A stretch of 26,209 nt of DNA. Origin: Collinsella sp. UBA6357 (GTDB lineage: Bacteria > Actinomycetota > Coriobacteriia > Coriobacteriales > Coriobacteriaceae). The notes under the pieces were generated by a model. The model had not been told where the DNA came from. It saw only the letters and a list, made by a program, of their open reading frames with translations, and did not search any database. The position numbers and the translations under genes were made by a program. This document shows, in pieces, positions 1 to 9,535 of the stretch. The stretch spans positions 77,651 through 103,859 of the forward strand of contig DJRP01000011.1 in assembly GCA_002437815.1 (NCBI GenBank), in the 5' to 3' direction. Every line of letters starts with the position of its first letter. Within the stretch, counting starts at the first letter, position 1.

Positions 1-34
1 CCCCTGGCACTTTGGGATCAATGTGGGGTGGCAT

Positions 35-69
35 AAAAAGGCCCGGGCGCTTTTGGAAGCGTCCGGGCC
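35..69 (-). terminator. Intrinsic terminator of the feo operon
   Basis: A 13-bp stem with one G-U pair (positions 40-52 against 57-69, loop of 4 nt) is followed on the minus strand by a run of five U (35-39). It lies just past the feoB stop codon, so it most likely ends the feo transcript. Confidence 0.9.
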
Positions 70-97
70 CACAGGGGATGCCGTCTAGCCGCGCAAA

Positions 98-2647
98 CTA
101 GGCAGCAGCAGCGACGGTGTTGGTCTCGTCCTCGTCAGTCCAGGCATGCTTGGGCATAGGGCGGAAGATCTGGAAGAGCATCGCAGCGAAGAGCACGATG
201 GCGACAACCGTCCAGATACCGAACTGACCCAGCACGAACAGGTTATAGAACTGGTTGATGAACAGGCCGATCACCCAGGCAAACGCGCACTCGTAGCCGA
301 TAGCGATCGCGGTCCACTTGCCGGAATCCATCTGGTTGCGGATGGTACCCATGGCAGCGAAGCACGGGGCGCACAGCAGGTTGAATGCACCGAAGGCGAC
401 GCAGGCACCCATGGTGGGGAACATACCGGCGAACGCGGTCCAGAGGCTCGGATCGGTCTCGCCGGCATCGGCGACGGACAGCAGCGAGCCGGCGGTGGCG
501 ACGACGTTCTCCTTGGCCACGAGGCCAGAGACGGTGAGCGCCGTGGCCTGCCAGGTGCTGAAGCCCAGCGGTGCGAAGATCCAGGAGATCAGGTTGCCAA
601 GCATGGCGAGCACGGAGTAGTCCATGAACTCCTCGGGGATGCCCTCCATGGCGGGCAGGAAGCCAAAGGCGCCGTTGTAGCTACCGAAGTTGGAGAGGAA
701 CCACACGACGACGGTCGACGCGAAGATGACCGTACCGGCCTTCTTGATGAAGGCGAAGCAGCGCTCCCACACGTGCAGCGCCCAAGAGCGGATCGCCGGG
801 AAGTGGTAGGCCGGGAGCTCCATGACAAACGGCGTCGGGCGGCCAGCGAAGAGCTTGGTCTTCTTGAGCATGAGGCCCGAGGCGATGACAGCAAAGACGC
901 CCAGGAAGTAGAACAGCGGCGAGATCCATGCGGCAGAGGTGGAATCCTGGCCGATGATCGATCCCATGAGCAGGGCGATGATCGGCAGCTTGGCGCCGCA
1001 GGGGATGAACGTCGTGGTCATGACCGTCATACGACGGTCCTTCTCGTTCTCGATCGTCTTGGTGGCCATGACGCCGGGGACGCCGCAGCCCGAGGAGACG
1101 AGCATCGGGATGAAGGACTTACCGGACAAGCCGAAGCGGCGGAACACGCGGTCCATGATGAAGGCGACGCGGGCCATGTAGCCGCAGTCCTCGAGGAAGG
1201 AGAGCATGACGAAGAGGATGAACATCTGCGGCACGAAGCCGAAGATGGCACCCAGGCCGCCGACGATACCGTCGACGACAAGAGAGTGAACCAGAGAATC
1301 CTCAGCGGAGCCGGCAGCGATGAGCGCATCGCTCACGGCGGTGGCGATACCCGGGACAAAGGGGCCGTAGTCGGCCGGCTCGGGCTCGGCAACGTCGAGG
1401 TCCTTCACAGCCTGAGCGGCGGTGACGGTCGCGGCGGCGGTACCGGCGTCCTCGTCCTCCTCGACCTCGCCCTTGACGGACTTGGCCTCGGGCTCGGCAG
1501 CGATAGCCTTCACGGCGTCAGCAGCAGCGTCGGCATCCTCGGCGTCGGTCGCGTCGGTGTAGGCGGAGACGTCGATGCCCTTGGCGTCGGCAGCGTCAAT
1601 GAACGCGGCGATCTCAGCCTGGGCCTGCGTGTACTCGCCGGAGGCCTCGTCGTAAGCGTCGCGGCCCATGCCGAGCACGAACCAACCGTCCTCGCCGAAG
1701 AGCTGGTCGTTGGTGAAGTCGGTCGCGGTACCGCCGAAGGTGGACACGGCGATGTAGTACACGGCGAACATGATCACGATGAAGATCGGCAGACCAAGGA
1801 TACGGTTGGTGACCACGCGGTCGATCTTCTCGGAGGTGCTCATCTTGGCCGGGGCCTTGGTGAGGCACTCGTCGATGATGTGGGCGATCACACCGTAGCG
1901 CTCGCCGGTGATGATAGACTCGGCGTCGTCGTCACAATCCTTCTCGCACTGGGCAACGAGCTGCTCGACGCGCTCGGCCTTCTCGGCGGAGAGGTTCACG
2001 AGCTTGGTGGCGTCCGCATCGCGCTCGAACAGCTTGACGGCGTAGTAGCGCTTCTTCTGCGCGGGAACGCTTGCCGGCAGGTTGTTCTCGATGTGGGTGA
2101 GGACATCCTCGATGGCGGAGTCAAACTTGTGCTCCGGCACCTTGCCCTTCTGGGCAGCGGACTTCTTGACCTGGTCGAAGAGCTCGGTGATGCCCTTGTT
2201 CTTGAGGGCCGAAATCATGATGACCGGGCAGCCGAGTTTCTTCGACAGCTTGCCGGTATCGATCTTGTCGCCGTTCTTCTCGACGAGGTCGGACATGTTG
2301 AGGGCCACGACGACGGGAAGACCCGTCTCGATGACCTGAAGCGCCAGGTACAGGTTACGCTCGAGGTTGGTGGCGTCGACTACCTGGACGACAACATCGG
2401 GCTCACCGCTCATAAGATAGTCGCGCGAGCACTGCTCCTCGGGGCTGTACGGGGAGAGCGAGTAGATACCGGGGAGGTCCGTGATGGTGACGTTCTTGTC
2501 ACTCAGGAGCTTGGCCTCCTTCTTCTCAACCGTGACGCCCGGCCAGTTACCGACGTAACCGTTCTGACCGGTGATCAGGTTGAAGAGCGTGGTCTTGCCG
2601 CAGTTGGGGTTACCCGCAAGAGCGACATGGATCTGAGAATCCGCCAT
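98..2647 (-). CDS. feoB: Ferrous iron transport protein B (FeoB)
   Basis: FeoB is the membrane GTPase permease for Fe(II) uptake. The cytoplasmic G domain shows the P-loop GNPNCGKT (residues 12-19), DLPG (57-60) and NMSD (about 116-119). The membrane part has the two Gate regions, including the conserved SGCGVPGVMATKT and FIPCGAKLP. At 849 residues it is longer than most FeoB proteins. The excess is an Ala/Asp/Glu-rich stretch at about residues 325-420, in the loop after the first membrane segment, expected to face outward. The start has a clear ribosome site (AAGAAGG). It is the last gene of a feoA-feoA-feoB operon and is followed by a strong terminator. No feoC is seen. Confidence 0.97.
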   Translation of the reverse strand: MADSQIHVALAGNPNCGKTTLFNLITGQNGYVGNWPGVTVEKKEAKLLSDKNVTITDLPGIYSLSPYSPEEQCSRDYLMSGEPDVVVQVVDATNLERNLYLALQVIETGLPVVVALNMSDLVEKNGDKIDTGKLSKKLGCPVIMISALKNKGITELFDQVKKSAAQKGKVPEHKFDSAIEDVLTHIENNLPASVPAQKKRYYAVKLFERDADATKLVNLSAEKAERVEQLVAQCEKDCDDDAESIITGERYGVIAHIIDECLTKAPAKMSTSEKIDRVVTNRILGLPIFIVIMFAVYYIAVSTFGGTATDFTNDQLFGEDGWFVLGMGRDAYDEASGEYTQAQAEIAAFIDAADAKGIDVSAYTDATDAEDADAAADAVKAIAAEPEAKSVKGEVEEDEDAGTAAATVTAAQAVKDLDVAEPEPADYGPFVPGIATAVSDALIAAGSAEDSLVHSLVVDGIVGGLGAIFGFVPQMFILFVMLSFLEDCGYMARVAFIMDRVFRRFGLSGKSFIPMLVSSGCGVPGVMATKTIENEKDRRMTVMTTTFIPCGAKLPIIALLMGSIIGQDSTSAAWISPLFYFLGVFAVIASGLMLKKTKLFAGRPTPFVMELPAYHFPAIRSWALHVWERCFAFIKKAGTVIFASTVVVWFLSNFGSYNGAFGFLPAMEGIPEEFMDYSVLAMLGNLISWIFAPLGFSTWQATALTVSGLVAKENVVATAGSLLSVADAGETDPSLWTAFAGMFPTMGACVAFGAFNLLCAPCFAAMGTIRNQMDSGKWTAIAIGYECAFAWVIGLFINQFYNLFVLGQFGIWTVVAIVLFAAMLFQIFRPMPKHAWTDEDETNTVAAAA

Positions 2648-2770
2648 TCAATCCTTCTTCCTTATTCGTCCGCGCTGCTTCCTCCGCGCGGGCGGGATGT
2701 TTGCATTTGTTAGATGCCTCTAAGTCAGAAAAAACTAACTCTACCTGCAGAAATATGCGGTCCTGGTTAC

Positions 2771-2992
2771 CTATTGGACCTCAACGACTGCAGCCTCCTC
2801 CTTGCGGATGGAGAGCTCGTAGCCGCGCACGTTGATCTCGACCGGATCACCGAGCGGGGCGACCTTCACAACCTTGAACGAGGTGCCCTTGATAAGGCCC
2901 ATGTCCATAAGGTGACGGCGCAGCGCGCCCTCGCCGTGAAGTTTGACGATGGTGGAGCTCTCGCCCACCTTAACGTCTCCCAGTGTCTTCAT
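2771..2992 (-). CDS. feoA: FeoA family protein (proximal to feoB)
   Basis: This is a 73-residue SH3-like FeoA protein, a small cytoplasmic partner that modulates FeoB. Typical FeoA features are visible: LMDMGLIKGTSFKVVKVAPLGDP followed by a VNVRGYELS-like segment (here INVRGYELS) and a final acidic/hydrophobic strand. A purine-rich GGGGG ribosome site lies upstream of the ATG. It sits 123 bp before feoB on the same strand and is probably co-transcribed with it. FeoA function is known only in general terms; membership of the family is clear. Confidence 0.93.
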   Translation of the reverse strand: MKTLGDVKVGESSTIVKLHGEGALRRHLMDMGLIKGTSFKVVKVAPLGDPVEINVRGYELSIRKEEAAVVEVQ

Positions 2993-3158
2993 TTGCTTGT
3001 CCCCCTTTCACCTGCTCGCAGACTCTTTTTTGCTATCACATGCGCCTACGAGAAGCTTGGACGCCGACGTCGGAGCGGCCTCCAAGCGTCTCGCTGCGAA
3101 ATGTGTGAGTAAGAATGGCGCCTCAAACGGGCTGACCGTATGACGCCCCGTGACGCCT

Positions 3159-3401
3159 TTAGGCCTTGGTCATGATGTGCATGGCGACCTTGGAATCGAT
3201 GCCAAAGCGTGCACCGAGCACGGTGACGATGATGTTGGCACCCGACGAGCTCACCACATGTACCTCGTTGCCCTCGACAAAGCCCAAATCCTTGAGGTGG
3301 TGCTTCATATCCTCGTTGCCCTTGACGCGGCTGACCCTCACAGTGTCGCCGGCCTTGACCATCGAAAGCGGCATGGCAGGCATCTGCGGTCCGGTTGCCA
3401 T
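3159..3401 (-). CDS. feoA: FeoA family protein (operon-leading paralogue)
   Basis: This is a second FeoA-like protein of 80 residues. The segment VRVSRVKGNEDMKHHLKDLGFVEG, then VVSSSGANIIVTVLGARFGID, matches the FeoA fold pattern. An open frame extends upstream to 3482, but the ATG at 3401 is preceded by GAGGAG at good spacing and gives the normal family length. It is the first gene of the feo cluster. Having two divergent FeoA genes ahead of one FeoB is common in Gram-positive anaerobes and may mean the two form a pair rather than a redundant set (inference). Confidence 0.9.
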   Translation of the reverse strand: MATGPQMPAMPLSMVKAGDTVRVSRVKGNEDMKHHLKDLGFVEGNEVHVVSSSGANIIVTVLGARFGIDSKVAMHIMTKA

Positions 3402-3739
3402 GTGTCGTCCTCTCCTCGTCACTCGCGTGCCAAACGCATAGACCGAGATACGGGCGCAAACCTGCCGCATCATCGCACTCATCGCGGGCGACGAACCGTT
3501 ACCTCACGCCAAAATCCACCGACAGTACCTTCTCATGTGCAAAATCATGCGCAAAAGGCAATATCGGCAGAAGTTAGCCCTGTCTATGTTCGAAACAGTA
3601 AACTAGCACTTGGTTAACTTTTTTTGAAGTCAGACGAGGCAAATTTTTCAAAAAAGTTTCCTCGGGGTGACCTTGTTGAGATTGTGACGCCTTGGATACG
3701 TTATTCCGTCGGCGGTCGTTTTGAGCCGGCGAGCGGTAG
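3402..3739. other. Gene-free interval upstream of the feo operon
   Basis: No credible gene is seen in these 338 bp. The part near 3590-3670 is much more AT-rich than its surroundings and probably carries the feo promoter on the minus strand, but I could not fix a convincing -10/-35 pair. It holds the hairpin at 3635-3664 and a GTTAAC palindrome near 3613. I saw no clear match to the DtxR/IdeR iron box. Confidence 0.5.
3635..3664. repeat. AT-rich inverted repeat between HPr gene and feo operon
   Basis: CGAGG at 3635-3639 pairs with CCTCG at 3660-3664. The interior is AAA/TTTTT against AAAAA/TTT with a C-C mismatch, giving a near-complete hairpin. No U-run follows on either strand, so it is not a standard terminator. 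It could be a weak terminator of the HPr transcript or a protein site upstream of feo. Confidence 0.5.
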
Positions 3740-4006
3740 CTAAAGTTCAGATTCGAGGTTGGCGACCAGCTGGCGCAGGTCCGCAGCGCAGACGGCTTCA
3801 TCCTCGCCCTCGACGGTTACGTGGAGGGTCTCGCCGAACTCTCCGTAGAGCCCCATGAGGCCCATGATGTCGCGACCGTCAGCCGTTCGATCGCCGATGG
3901 TCAGCGTCACGCGGCTTCGATGCTTGCCGATATGGTCGAACAGCAGAGCGACAGGACGGGCATGCAGCCCCAACGGGTCTGTAATCTTCTGCTCGAACTC
4001 GATCAT
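3740..4006 (-). CDS. HPr-family phosphocarrier protein with Asp at position 46
   Basis: HPr passes phosphate from enzyme I to PTS EIIA domains. The protein is 88 residues from the start MIEFEQ. An upstream ATG at 4021 is in frame, but GGAGG lies at proper spacing before the ATG at 4006, and this start puts the active-site histidine exactly at His15 (GLHARPV). With the same numbering, the position that is Ser46 in Gram-positive HPr (the HPr kinase site, before IMG) is Asp46 in RDIMGL. The gene stands alone, with no enzyme I gene next to it. A TAAAAT box at 4045-4050 on the minus strand may be its -10. The Asp could mean a non-regulated or specialised HPr. Confidence 0.9.
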   Translation of the reverse strand: MIEFEQKITDPLGLHARPVALLFDHIGKHRSRVTLTIGDRTADGRDIMGLMGLYGEFGETLHVTVEGEDEAVCAADLRQLVANLESEL

Positions 4007-4117
4007 CCTCGTCGCCTCCATGCCGTCCGTATGGGTTCCGACCTATTTTAGCCGCAATCCGAGATACCTCCCCCGCTCCCTGCGGCAACACGGCCGATCT
4101 TCTTTGTTTCCAAAATG

Positions 4118-4145
4118 TTGCAAGTCATTGCCATTTCGCTATTAA
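4118..4145 (+). promoter_or_regulatory. Possible promoter of the tauBCA-like operon
   Basis: TTGCAA (4118-4123), a 16-bp spacer and TATTAA (4140-4145) form a plausible sigma-70 promoter 57 bp before the ATG of the first operon gene. A small palindrome (TAGTACTA, near 4168) lies between the promoter and the gene. Judged from sequence only. Confidence 0.35.
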
Positions 4146-4201
4146 CATACATTCCCGGTAGGTTAGTAGTACTATCAGTGAAACTTACGAGAGGGGTAGC
4201 C

Positions 4202-5026
<825 letters not shown>

Positions 5027-5818
5027 TTGTCCCGTTCCCAACAAGACGGCAAATGGTCCCGTTATATGGCCATCTCGGTCGCGACGGTCACGGCCATCTT
5101 CATCATATGGTTTGCGGTCACCAACATCGGGATCGTGAATCCGCTGTTCCTGCCGACCCCTCAGGCCGTCGGCAAGGCATTCGTCGACCTGGCGGTCGAG
5201 GGCTACAAAGGCCAGTCGCTGCTGGTGCATGTCGGCACGAGCATGTGGCGGCTTCTCGTGGCCCTGTTCTTCGCGGTCGTCGCCGGTATCCCCCTGGGAA
5301 TCCTGTGTGGGTGCTCCAAGACGGTCCATGCGATCGTCACCCCGATCTTGGAGTTCTACCGCCCGCTCCCGCCCCTTGCCTACTACGCTCTGATCGTACT
5401 TTGGCTCGGTATCGGCGACCCGTCGAAGATCCTGCTGCTCTTTCTCTCGGCCTTCGCCCCGCTGCTGATCGGCGTGACGTTCGCCGTTCAAAACACGAGT
5501 ACCATCCGCGTGAATTCGGCACGCGCCCTCGGCGCCCACGGATGGCACCTCTACACGGGAATCGTCCTGAGGGAATGCCTGCCGCAGATTCTCACGAGCT
5601 TTCGGACGGCGCTCGGCGTGGCATACTCAACCCTTGTCGCCGCCGAGATGATCGCCGCCACCAGCGGACTCGGCTGGCTCGTCCTCGATGCGAGCAAATA
5701 CCTCAGGAATGATATCGTCTACGCCGGCATCATCCTGATGGGGGCCATCGCGATTCTCCTCAACGCGATCGTCCAGTGCGCCATCAATGCCTCGCAGCCC
5801 TGGAAGAGGCGAGGGTAA
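5027..5818 (+). CDS. ABC transporter permease, TauC/SsuC type
   Basis: This is the inner-membrane permease of the same importer, 263 residues, with about six hydrophobic segments. The cytoplasmic coupling (EAA) loop is visible as RALGAHGWHLYTGIVLRECL and is followed by TALGVAYSTLVAAEMIAATSGLGWLV, typical of the TauC/SsuC family. The start is TTG at 5027, immediately after the TGA of the ATPase gene. GGAGG lies 8-9 bases before it and the family length fits. The stop overlaps the start of the binding-protein gene by one base (TAATG). Confidence 0.92.
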   Translation: MSRSQQDGKWSRYMAISVATVTAIFIIWFAVTNIGIVNPLFLPTPQAVGKAFVDLAVEGYKGQSLLVHVGTSMWRLLVALFFAVVAGIPLGILCGCSKTVHAIVTPILEFYRPLPPLAYYALIVLWLGIGDPSKILLLFLSAFAPLLIGVTFAVQNTSTIRVNSARALGAHGWHLYTGIVLRECLPQILTSFRTALGVAYSTLVAAEMIAATSGLGWLVLDASKYLRNDIVYAGIILMGAIAILLNAIVQCAINASQPWKRRG

Positions 5819-6954
5819 TGTCGGTCAAGCATCGGGGTGCCCACGAAGGGGAGCCCCTCTCCGCGGGCACCGCCCTCACCCGACGCGATTTCCTCAGAGG
5901 TTGCGCCGCCATCGGCGCATCCGGCCTCCTGGCATGGGGGGCCACCGGATGCACCGCCTCCTCGCACAGAGGGGCCGGGTCCGCCGGCGACACGGCGGTC
6001 ATGGGGTCGGCGGGCCTTTCCGCCGCCTCCGCCCCGGCCGAGCTCCGTATCGGCTACTTCCAGTCACCCAACGCGGAGCTGCTCGTCAAAGGCCGGGGAG
6101 ACCTGCAGAAGGCACTCCCCCGCACCAAGGTCTCCTATGTGATGTTCGACGCCGGTCGCGACATCTTGGTCGCGATGGCGAGCAGCTCCATCGACATCGC
6201 GACGATTGGAATGCCCCCAGGCGTATTGGGAATGACCGACGGGCTCCCCTACAAGATCTACTACCTGCACGACATCATCGGCCCATCCGAGGCGCTGGTG
6301 GCCAAGAAAGGCAGCGGCATCGACGCCGTCGGGGACCTGCGCGGGCACACGGTCGCCACGGCCTTCGGCACGACGGCCCACTACGCGCTGCTCGAAGCGA
6401 TGAAGCACGCCGGCGTCGTGCAAGATGAGCTCACGCTACTCGACATGACAGGGCCCGATATCATCGCCGCCTGGCAGCGCGGCGACATCGACGCGACGTA
6501 CGTCTGGCAGCCGGCTCAGGCCAATCTGATCGCGCAAGGGGGCAAGGTGGTCACTGACTCCGCCCGCGTCGCCCGGCAGACGGGCTCGGTGACAGGCGAG
6601 TTCGGCATCGCGCGCACCGCCTACGCCCAAAGCTATCCGGGGGTGCTCAAGACCTATATCGACGTTCTCGACAAGGCGACGGGCGACTACCGGACGCTCG
6701 ATGTCGACACGGTCGGCACGCTCGCCAAGGAGCTCGAGATGACCGACGATGCGGCTGCGCAGATCGCCGGGCAGATCGACGTACTCGACGCCGCGCAACA
6801 GCGCGCGTATTTCGGGGACGCGGACAAGCGGGGAAAGCTCGCGGGCCTGCTCAAGAGGACGAACGACTACCTCTATCGGCAGAGCTCGGTGACGGAGAGG
6901 AAGACTGCTGAGTTCTTCGACTCGATGCTCCTGAAGGGGCTGTACGCAGGTTGA
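5818..6954 (+). CDS. ABC transporter substrate-binding lipoprotein, TauA-like
   Basis: This is the extracellular solute receptor of the importer, 378 residues. The N-terminus has a twin-arginine motif (TRRDFLRG, Arg22-Arg23), a hydrophobic core and a lipobox ending at Cys45 (GATGC), so it is probably a Tat-exported lipoprotein. The body resembles taurine-binding TauA: TTAHYALLEAMKHAG, then DIIAAWQRGDIDATYVWQPA, then GGKVVTDS, which correspond segment by segment to E. coli TauA as I remember it. Taurine or another small sulfonate is therefore the first guess for a ligand, but the neighbouring hydrolase gene suggests a related anion. The ATG at 5818 overlaps the permease stop. Confidence 0.92.
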   Translation: MSVKHRGAHEGEPLSAGTALTRRDFLRGCAAIGASGLLAWGATGCTASSHRGAGSAGDTAVMGSAGLSAASAPAELRIGYFQSPNAELLVKGRGDLQKALPRTKVSYVMFDAGRDILVAMASSSIDIATIGMPPGVLGMTDGLPYKIYYLHDIIGPSEALVAKKGSGIDAVGDLRGHTVATAFGTTAHYALLEAMKHAGVVQDELTLLDMTGPDIIAAWQRGDIDATYVWQPAQANLIAQGGKVVTDSARVARQTGSVTGEFGIARTAYAQSYPGVLKTYIDVLDKATGDYRTLDVDTVGTLAKELEMTDDAAAQIAGQIDVLDAAQQRAYFGDADKRGKLAGLLKRTNDYLYRQSSVTERKTAEFFDSMLLKGLYAG

Positions 6955-7006
6955 GGCTGCAGACCGAAGAAAACGCAAGACCATCGATCGTAAACAAGGA
7001 GAAGAC

Positions 7007-9067
7007 ATGGACAGGAAACCGCTGACAGACAAGTTGCTCGTGTTGGGCGTGGATGGCATGGACGCCAAGACGGCGCGCCGCATGGTCGACGAGGGCAAGA
7101 TGCCCCATCTCAAATACCTGCTGGACCACGGGTGCGCCCGTGAGGACCTCACACAGCTCGGGTGCATCCCCACCATCACCCCGCCCTGCTGGACGAGCCT
7201 CGCCACCGGCGCATACCCGGGAACGCACGGGATCACCTGCTATTGGCGCCAGAGCCCCAAAAGCCTCGACGCCGTGGTGTACAACATGGACTCGCGCAAC
7301 TGCAAGGCCGAGCAGATCTGGAACGTGACAGCCGAGGCGGGCAAAAAGACGCTCGTCTGGCATTGGCCGGGAAGCTCATGGCCGCCCTCGAGCGACAGCC
7401 CCAACCTGTCCGTGGTGGACGGCACGCAGCCCGGTAGCGTCAACATGGGCGTGGCCCAGATGGACTGGGAGAAGGTCATCGTCGCCCAGCCCGACATCGA
7501 CCGCGTGCGCTACGCGCCGCGCGTCGAGAAGCCCGCGGGTGTGGGATGTGTCATAAACGATCTCGATGCCGTGACCGGCGGTGACGATGACGACGAGATG
7601 ATGGAACTCTGGTGGGGCGACAAGGCGCGCGAGGGCGACGAGATTCGCACCTACGTCATGGGATTCGAGGACACCGAAGTATACATCGGTTCCAAGGTCG
7701 CCTACGACATCGTCAACTCTCCGCTCAAGCCCGCGACCGGCTGGAAAAACGTTCCCGCTGAGCAGCTCGAAGGCGCGCTCGAGTTCACCGTGCTGACTTC
7801 CGGCGGCACGGTGCGCAGGCCCGCGCTCGTCCTGCGCGGCGCCGACGGGACATACGATCGCGTGGCGCTCTACCGCAACAAGCGCTCCGGGGAGCCGCTC
7901 GTCACGCTCGAACCGAGAAAGATGGTCTCCGGCATCATCGACGATGTGACCAAGAAGGGCGAGACCAAGCCGACCTGTCGATCCTACAAGCTGCTCGAGC
8001 TCGCCCCCGACGGCAGCCGTGTGCGCCTGTGGATCTCCAATGCCCTGGACATCTCCAACGATATGCTCTGGAGCCCCAAGAGCCTCTTTGACGATGTGAC
8101 GGCGGCCGTGGGACCGGTGCCGCCCGTCTCGCTCATCGGCGGCGAGGACGCCGAGCTCGTGCGCGAGGTGTTCCTGCCCAGCTGGGACATCTATAACAAG
8201 TGGCAGGCGGACGCCATCAACCATTGCATCGAGGACGATGGCTACGAGGTCGTGTTCTCGCATCTGCACAACGTCGACTGCGCCGGGCACCAGCTCTGGC
8301 ACCTGGCCAAGAACCTGGAGCCCTGGAAGCAATGCGATGAGACTGAGTATCAAGGGTTCATCGAGGACGTCTTCGAGCAGACGGATGACTACTTTGGCGA
8401 GTTCACCCATCTGCTCGACGAGGGGTGGACCGTTCTCGTTCTCTCCGACCACGGGCTGATCGTCGGGGAGAACGTGCCGCCCCTCATCGGGGAGTACGGC
8501 GGGCTCAACGTTCCGGTCATGGAGCAGCTCGGCTACACGGTGATGAAGAAGGACGCCGACGGCAACGACCTGCGAGAAGTCGACTGGGAGAAGACGCGCG
8601 CCGTCCAGATCAGGTCGAACTATATCTACGTCAATCTCAAGGGCCGCGACGCGCACGGCATCGTCGACCCGGTCGACAAATACGATCTGGAGGAGCAGAT
8701 CATCTCGGGCCTGTACGGCTATCGCGACCCCGCGACGGGCAAGCGTGTGGTCGGCATCGCGATGCGCAACAAGGACGCGCGCATCATCGGTGCCGACGGA
8801 CCGGAGTGCGGCGACATCTTCTTCAGCGTCGAGGAGGGCTTCAACCGCCTGCACGGCGACTCGATCACGACAAGCGAGGGCTACTTCGGCACCAGCGTCG
8901 CTCCGATCTTTGTCGCCGCCGGCACCGGGATCAAGCAGGGCGTGCATACCGACCGCAACGTGCGTCAGGTCGACGTGGCGCCCACGGTGGCCGTCCTGCT
9001 CGGTACGCGCTTCCCACGCGAATGCGAGGGCGCACCGCTCTATCAGATCTTCAATCGGGAGGTATAG
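7007..9067 (+). CDS. Alkaline phosphatase superfamily protein (type I phosphodiesterase/nucleotide pyrophosphatase-like)
   Basis: This is a 686-residue predicted cytoplasmic hydrolase with no signal peptide. Superfamily metal and nucleophile positions are visible: Asp16 (LGVDGMD), Thr58 as nucleophile in PTITPPCWTSLATGAYPGTH, Asp424 and His428 (NVDCAGHQ), and Asp481-His482 (LSDHG). In the late segment SEGYFGTSVAPIFVAAG, the position that carries a metal-binding His in phosphodiesterases appears to be Glu624. A long insertion of unknown role spans roughly residues 200-350. A good ribosome site (AAGGAG) precedes the ATG, 52 bp after the binding-protein gene, so it is in the operon. It could cleave a phosphate, phosphonate or sulfate ester brought in by the importer; the substrate is unknown. 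Confidence 0.85.
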   Translation: MDRKPLTDKLLVLGVDGMDAKTARRMVDEGKMPHLKYLLDHGCAREDLTQLGCIPTITPPCWTSLATGAYPGTHGITCYWRQSPKSLDAVVYNMDSRNCKAEQIWNVTAEAGKKTLVWHWPGSSWPPSSDSPNLSVVDGTQPGSVNMGVAQMDWEKVIVAQPDIDRVRYAPRVEKPAGVGCVINDLDAVTGGDDDDEMMELWWGDKAREGDEIRTYVMGFEDTEVYIGSKVAYDIVNSPLKPATGWKNVPAEQLEGALEFTVLTSGGTVRRPALVLRGADGTYDRVALYRNKRSGEPLVTLEPRKMVSGIIDDVTKKGETKPTCRSYKLLELAPDGSRVRLWISNALDISNDMLWSPKSLFDDVTAAVGPVPPVSLIGGEDAELVREVFLPSWDIYNKWQADAINHCIEDDGYEVVFSHLHNVDCAGHQLWHLAKNLEPWKQCDETEYQGFIEDVFEQTDDYFGEFTHLLDEGWTVLVLSDHGLIVGENVPPLIGEYGGLNVPVMEQLGYTVMKKDADGNDLREVDWEKTRAVQIRSNYIYVNLKGRDAHGIVDPVDKYDLEEQIISGLYGYRDPATGKRVVGIAMRNKDARIIGADGPECGDIFFSVEEGFNRLHGDSITTSEGYFGTSVAPIFVAAGTGIKQGVHTDRNVRQVDVAPTVAVLLGTRFPRECEGAPLYQIFNREV

Positions 9068-9069
9068 GA

Positions 9070-9429
9070 ATGGCCGTCAACGAGACGACGCAGGACCCGA
9101 CGCTGCTCCACCTGAATTCCGACACATTCGACGAAAAGGTCTACGACGAGGGCGAGCCCATCGCCGTCCTCTTCACGCGAAAGACCTGCGCGATCTGCCA
9201 TCGCATGCGGCCTGTGTTAGAGCGTCTCGCCGCATCCGGCGCTGAGGCCTCAGATGGGCGGAATTGGACCTTTGCCGAGGTCGATGCCGAGGAAAGCTTC
9301 GACCTGATGCAACGGTTCGGCCTTGCGGGCGTGCCCCAACTCCTGCTCTTTGTCGATGGAGAACCGCGCGGACAGGTTGCCGGCACCGCCACCGAAAAAC
9401 AAGTTCGCGAGCTGCTCCAAGAGGCGTGA
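9070..9429 (+). CDS. Thioredoxin-like protein with CAIC active site
   Basis: This is a 119-residue thioredoxin-fold protein. The redox site is Cys40-Ala-Ile-Cys43 in TRKTCAICHRM, followed by the helix RPVLERL. The later GLAGVPQLLLFVDGE carries the conserved cis-proline. The ATG at 9070 lies 2 bp after the hydrolase stop and the ribosome site (GGGAGG) sits inside the end of that gene, so the two are translationally linked. The frame is open far upstream, but only inside the hydrolase gene. No signal peptide is seen. It may keep a cysteine-containing partner reduced or take part in the chemistry of the imported compound (inference). Confidence 0.85.
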   Translation: MAVNETTQDPTLLHLNSDTFDEKVYDEGEPIAVLFTRKTCAICHRMRPVLERLAASGAEASDGRNWTFAEVDAEESFDLMQRFGLAGVPQLLLFVDGEPRGQVAGTATEKQVRELLQEA

Positions 9430-9535
9430 CGGTCTGATCCTCTCATCGCGGACGCGGCAATCCCGGAATCTCCCCATGGACGGCGCACCGCCGTGCCACC
9501 CGCCTCGCCACAACGCCCTCATTCTCAGACGGTAT

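Noticed and set aside
146..2713. 855-residue plus-strand open frame opposite feoB
   Set aside because: It is antisense to a clear FeoB, low in complexity (His, Gly, Asp, Glu-rich) and shows no family features; such frames are usual in high-GC coding DNA.
3590..3680. DtxR/IdeR iron box upstream of feo
   Set aside because: GTTAAC and AGTTTACT pieces are present, but they do not form the symmetric 19-bp consensus.
7376..8947. 523-residue minus-strand open frame opposite the hydrolase gene
   Set aside because: The sense strand encodes a protein with metal-site motifs, while the antisense product looks like the complement of GC-rich codons.
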